A stretch of DNA of 7,981 nucleotides from LGRD01 sp031382215. Its GTDB lineage: Bacteria; Pseudomonadota; Gammaproteobacteria; Burkholderiales; Burkholderiaceae_C. The DNA lies in the NCBI GenBank assembly GCA_031382215.1, contig JANMYQ010000269.1, forward strand, positions 1-7,981. The letters are read 5' to 3'. Both the position numbers and the translations under genes were made by a program. This document shows, piece by piece, positions 6,072-7,981 of this stretch; positions within the stretch are counted from its first letter, which is position 1; every line of letters begins with the position of its first letter. Under the pieces are notes generated by a model. The model had not been told where the DNA came from. It searched no databases and worked only from the letters and a program-made list of their open reading frames with translations.

Positions 6072-6172
6072 GCCGAAAACCTGGGGCTTACCCTGACACA
6101 GTGGTGCGTTGCAGCAGTCAGAATTCAAACCTTCATTGCCGCAGAAGGCGTGTCGAGGCCGACGCGCTGGCC

Positions 6173-6204
6173 TTGAAAGTTGATTCACAAGCATAAGTAA
6201 ATCG
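6173..6204 (+). promoter_or_regulatory. Candidate promoter/operator of the esterase gene
   Basis: TTGAAA (6173-6178) is followed after 18 bases by GTAAAT (6197-6202), the same spacing and last hexamer as in the divergent operon's element. The shared block TAAGTAAAT lies at 6194-6202. If GTAAAT is the -10, transcription would start at about 6208-6210, giving a leader of about 25 bases with a good ribosome binding site. The -10 match to TATAAT is only three of six, so activator help or a regulator-binding role is likely. Confidence 0.5.
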
Positions 6205-6220
6205 GGCGCCTCGGGCGCCC
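6204..6220. repeat. Seven-base perfect stem next to the esterase ribosome binding site
   Basis: GGGCGCC (6204-6210) and GGCGCCC (6214-6220) form a perfect stem with a 3-base loop, ending directly before AGGAG at 6221. It can also be read as a 9-base tandem near-repeat (CGGGCGCCT, CGGGCGCCC). It may be a leader hairpin that affects translation, or a DNA dyad near the transcription start. Confidence 0.5.
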
Positions 6221-6225
6221 AGGAG
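6221..6225 (+). promoter_or_regulatory. Ribosome binding site of the esterase gene
   Basis: AGGAG lies eight bases before ATG at 6234 and supports that start, which also gives a well-formed lipoprotein signal peptide. Confidence 0.8.
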
Positions 6226-6233
6226 CCCGCCGA

Positions 6234-7928
6234 ATGAGATCCCCTCGGACTTTCCTGGCGACGCTGCTCGCCGCTGGCGCCGCGTTGCTGCTCTCGGCCT
6301 GCGCGCAGACCGGCGGGTTGCCGCGGTTGAGCTCGGCGGCCGGTGCGCCGCTGCAGGCCTGCAGCGAGTTGGCGGCGCGCGTGAAGCTGCCGCAGACCGT
6401 CATCGCCTCAGCCGCCACGGTGCCGGCCGGCACGCTGGCGGTGGCTGGCCAGCCCATCCCCGAGCACTGCCTGGTGGTCGGGCGCATGAACGAACGGGTC
6501 AGCCCGGTCGATGGCCAGGCCTACGCCATCGGGTTCCAGATGCGATTGCCGAAAGACTGGAACGGGCGCTTCTTTCACCAGGGCAATGGCGGGCTCGATG
6601 GCTTCGTGGCCAACGCGGTCGGGCTGGTGGGCGGGGGTGGCGAGTTGTCGAACGCGCTGCTGCAGGGTTTTGCGGTGCTCAGCTCCGACGCCGGCCACAC
6701 GCCGCGCCAGTTGCCGCTGTTCGGGCGCGACCCGCAGGCGCGGCTCGACTACGGCTACGCGGCCGTCGGCACGCTCACGCCGATGGCTCGCGCGCTCATC
6801 GCTGCGGCCTACGGCAAGGCGCCCGACCGTTCGTACTACGGCGGCTGCTCAAACGGTGGGCGGCATGCGATGGTCGCGGCCTCGCGCTACGCAGCCGACT
6901 ACGATGGCATCCTCGCCGGCAACCCCGGCTTCAACCTGCCCAAGGCGGCGGTGGCGCAGTTGTACGGCGCGCAGCAGTTCGCCACCATCGCGGGCGACTC
7001 CGACCTGGCCAGCGCGTTCGCGCCCGACGAACGCCGCCTCGTGGCCGAAAAAGTGCTGTCGCGCTGCGATGCGCTCGACGGCCTGGCCGACGGCATGGTG
7101 CACGACACGGTGGCCTGCCGCGCCGCCTTCGACCTGGAGCGCGACGTGCCCACCTGCACCGGCCCGCGCGTGGGCAGCTGCCTGAGCGCGGCGCAGAAGG
7201 GCGTGCTCGCGCGCATCTTCAACGGCCCGAACGGGGCCGACGGCGCCAAGCTGTACTCGAGCTTTCCGTTCGACCCGGGCATTGCCGCGCCCGACTGGGC
7301 GAGCTGGAAGTTCGTCTCGTCCATCACCAACCGCGACCCGGTGGCCGTGGCCTACGTGTTCCAGACGCCGCCGGCCGCGCCCGAAGCGGCGGCCGACCCG
7401 CGCGGCTTCGCAATGGGCTTCGACGTGCTGCGCGACGGCCCGAAGATCCTTGCCAAGGACGCGACCTACACCGAGTCGTCGATGGAGTTCATGACGCCGC
7501 CCAACGCAGACGACATGGGCGCACTGAAGCGGCGTGGCGCCAAGATGGTGGTCTACCACGGCGTCGCCGACGGCGTGTTCTCGAGCGACGACACCGCCGC
7601 CTGGTACGGCCGGCTGCAGGCACAGAACGGCGGCGACGCGTCGAACTTCGCGCGCCTGTTCCTGGTGCCCGGCATGAACCACTGCCGCGGCGGCCCGGCG
7701 GCCGACCAGTTCGACCTGCTCACGCCATTGGTCGAGTGGGTCGAGAAAGGCCGAGCGCCGGAGCGCGTGACCGCACACGCGCGCGGCGCCGGCCACCCGG
7801 TGCGCAACGCCGACCTGCCCGAAGGCTGGCCCAGTGCGCGCACCCGCCCTCTGTGCCCGTTCCCGAAAGTGGCGCGCTATAACGGCAGCGGCAACAGCGA
7901 ACGCGCCGAGAGTTTCGAATGCCGATGA
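6234..7928 (+). CDS. Tannase/feruloyl esterase family alpha/beta hydrolase, predicted lipoprotein
   Basis: This 564-residue serine esterase of the tannase / fungal feruloyl esterase family (the family that includes bacterial MHETase) is predicted to split aromatic acid esters such as feruloylated plant compounds. The N-terminus is a lipoprotein signal with lipobox LSAC, lipidated Cys23, so it is anchored in a membrane facing the periplasm or exterior. The nucleophile Ser206 lies in GGCSNGGR (203-210), the acid is probably Asp446 in YHGVADG and the base His483 in PGMNHC. Cys205 and Cys484 beside the triad give the CS-D-HC disulfide of this family. The lid contains the calcium-site-like CDALDGLADG (278-287) and several cysteines. 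The C-terminal block ARTRPLCPFPKVARYNGSGN is also typical. AGGAG stands eight bases before the ATG. The divergent feruloyl-CoA synthase operon suggests that the released acid is a hydroxycinnamate. Family and triad are clear; the natural substrate is inferred. Confidence 0.93.
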   Translation: MRSPRTFLATLLAAGAALLLSACAQTGGLPRLSSAAGAPLQACSELAARVKLPQTVIASAATVPAGTLAVAGQPIPEHCLVVGRMNERVSPVDGQAYAIGFQMRLPKDWNGRFFHQGNGGLDGFVANAVGLVGGGGELSNALLQGFAVLSSDAGHTPRQLPLFGRDPQARLDYGYAAVGTLTPMARALIAAAYGKAPDRSYYGGCSNGGRHAMVAASRYAADYDGILAGNPGFNLPKAAVAQLYGAQQFATIAGDSDLASAFAPDERRLVAEKVLSRCDALDGLADGMVHDTVACRAAFDLERDVPTCTGPRVGSCLSAAQKGVLARIFNGPNGADGAKLYSSFPFDPGIAAPDWASWKFVSSITNRDPVAVAYVFQTPPAAPEAAADPRGFAMGFDVLRDGPKILAKDATYTESSMEFMTPPNADDMGALKRRGAKMVVYHGVADGVFSSDDTAAWYGRLQAQNGGDASNFARLFLVPGMNHCRGGPAADQFDLLTPLVEWVEKGRAPERVTAHARGAGHPVRNADLPEGWPSARTRPLCPFPKVARYNGSGNSERAESFECR

Positions 7929-7981
7929 AGCACGCTTGAATTGCTGCCGACCTGCCCCTGCCCCCTGACCCCTGGAGCCCG
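7929..7981. other. Short downstream flank, nothing recognised
   Basis: The 53 bases after the esterase stop codon contain a C-rich stretch with CCCCTG three times, but no stem followed by a T-run and no start of a further gene that I can support. A terminator, if present, lies beyond the window. Confidence 0.5.

Larger units (their letters stand above)
6028..6233. promoter_or_regulatory. Divergent intergenic region with AT-rich promoter zones at each end
   Basis: These 206 bases separate the leftward catabolic operon from the rightward esterase gene and must hold the control sites of both. AT-rich patches occur near each gene (6040-6067 and 6173-6202) in an otherwise GC-rich window. The middle, about 6072-6172, holds no open frame I would call real and no strong dyad; the only repeats there are short (TTCA twice at 6124-6135, CTGAC and GTCAG arms at 6093 and 6117). 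Both flanks carry a copy of the shared element described separately. Confidence 0.7.

Noticed and set aside
6093..6121. CTGAC and GTCAG inverted repeat in the centre of the intergenic region
   Set aside because: The arms are only five bases, 19 bases apart, with imperfect extension; this is expected by chance in a region of this size.
6849..7796. A 315-codon minus-strand frame opposite the esterase
   Set aside because: It is the shadow of the esterase gene, whose catalytic motifs are intact on the plus strand. The antisense translation is biased in composition.

Overview
The window is GC-rich, densely coded chromosomal DNA. Its gene families, codon use and a Comamonadaceae-like gene set suggest a betaproteobacterium of the Burkholderiales. 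That placement is an inference from protein resemblance; there is no rRNA or other marker gene in view. No mobile element, tRNA, rRNA or CRISPR array is visible.

Layout: six genes run leftward on the minus strand, from position 6027 to past the left edge. In transcription order they are a crotonase-family enoyl-CoA hydratase (6027-5218), a feruloyl-CoA synthase (5218-3350), an HSD10-type short-chain dehydrogenase (3328-2552), a 4-hydroxybenzoyl-CoA-type thioesterase (2529-2083), a periplasmic solute-binding protein (2038-908) and a LivH-type ABC permease cut by the window edge (853-1). Gaps are 1-55 bases, so this looks like one operon. A 206-base divergent intergenic region (6028-6233) separates it from a rightward gene for a tannase/feruloyl-esterase-family lipoprotein (6234-7928). 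The last 53 bases hold nothing recognisable.

Together the genes read as a module for plant hydroxycinnamates (ferulate, p-coumarate and their esters). The surface lipoprotein esterase would release the free acid, and the ABC system would import it. The synthase would make the CoA thioester, the hydratase would add water across the side-chain double bond, and the dehydrogenase would oxidise the 3-hydroxyl to a ketone. After a cleavage step not encoded here, the thioesterase would free 4-hydroxybenzoate or vanillate from its CoA ester. The hydratase keeps both catalytic glutamates, unlike the hydratase-lyase (HCHL/Ech) of the vanillin route, and no vanillin dehydrogenase gene is present. The set therefore points to the CoA-dependent beta-oxidative route rather than the retro-aldol one.

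The most interesting non-coding signal is a pair of 32-base elements, one in front of each divergent transcription unit and each oriented with its gene. They share 21 of 32 positions without gaps, including an identical TAAGTAAAT. They look like matched promoters or operators that would co-regulate the esterase and the catabolic operon. No regulator gene is in the window.
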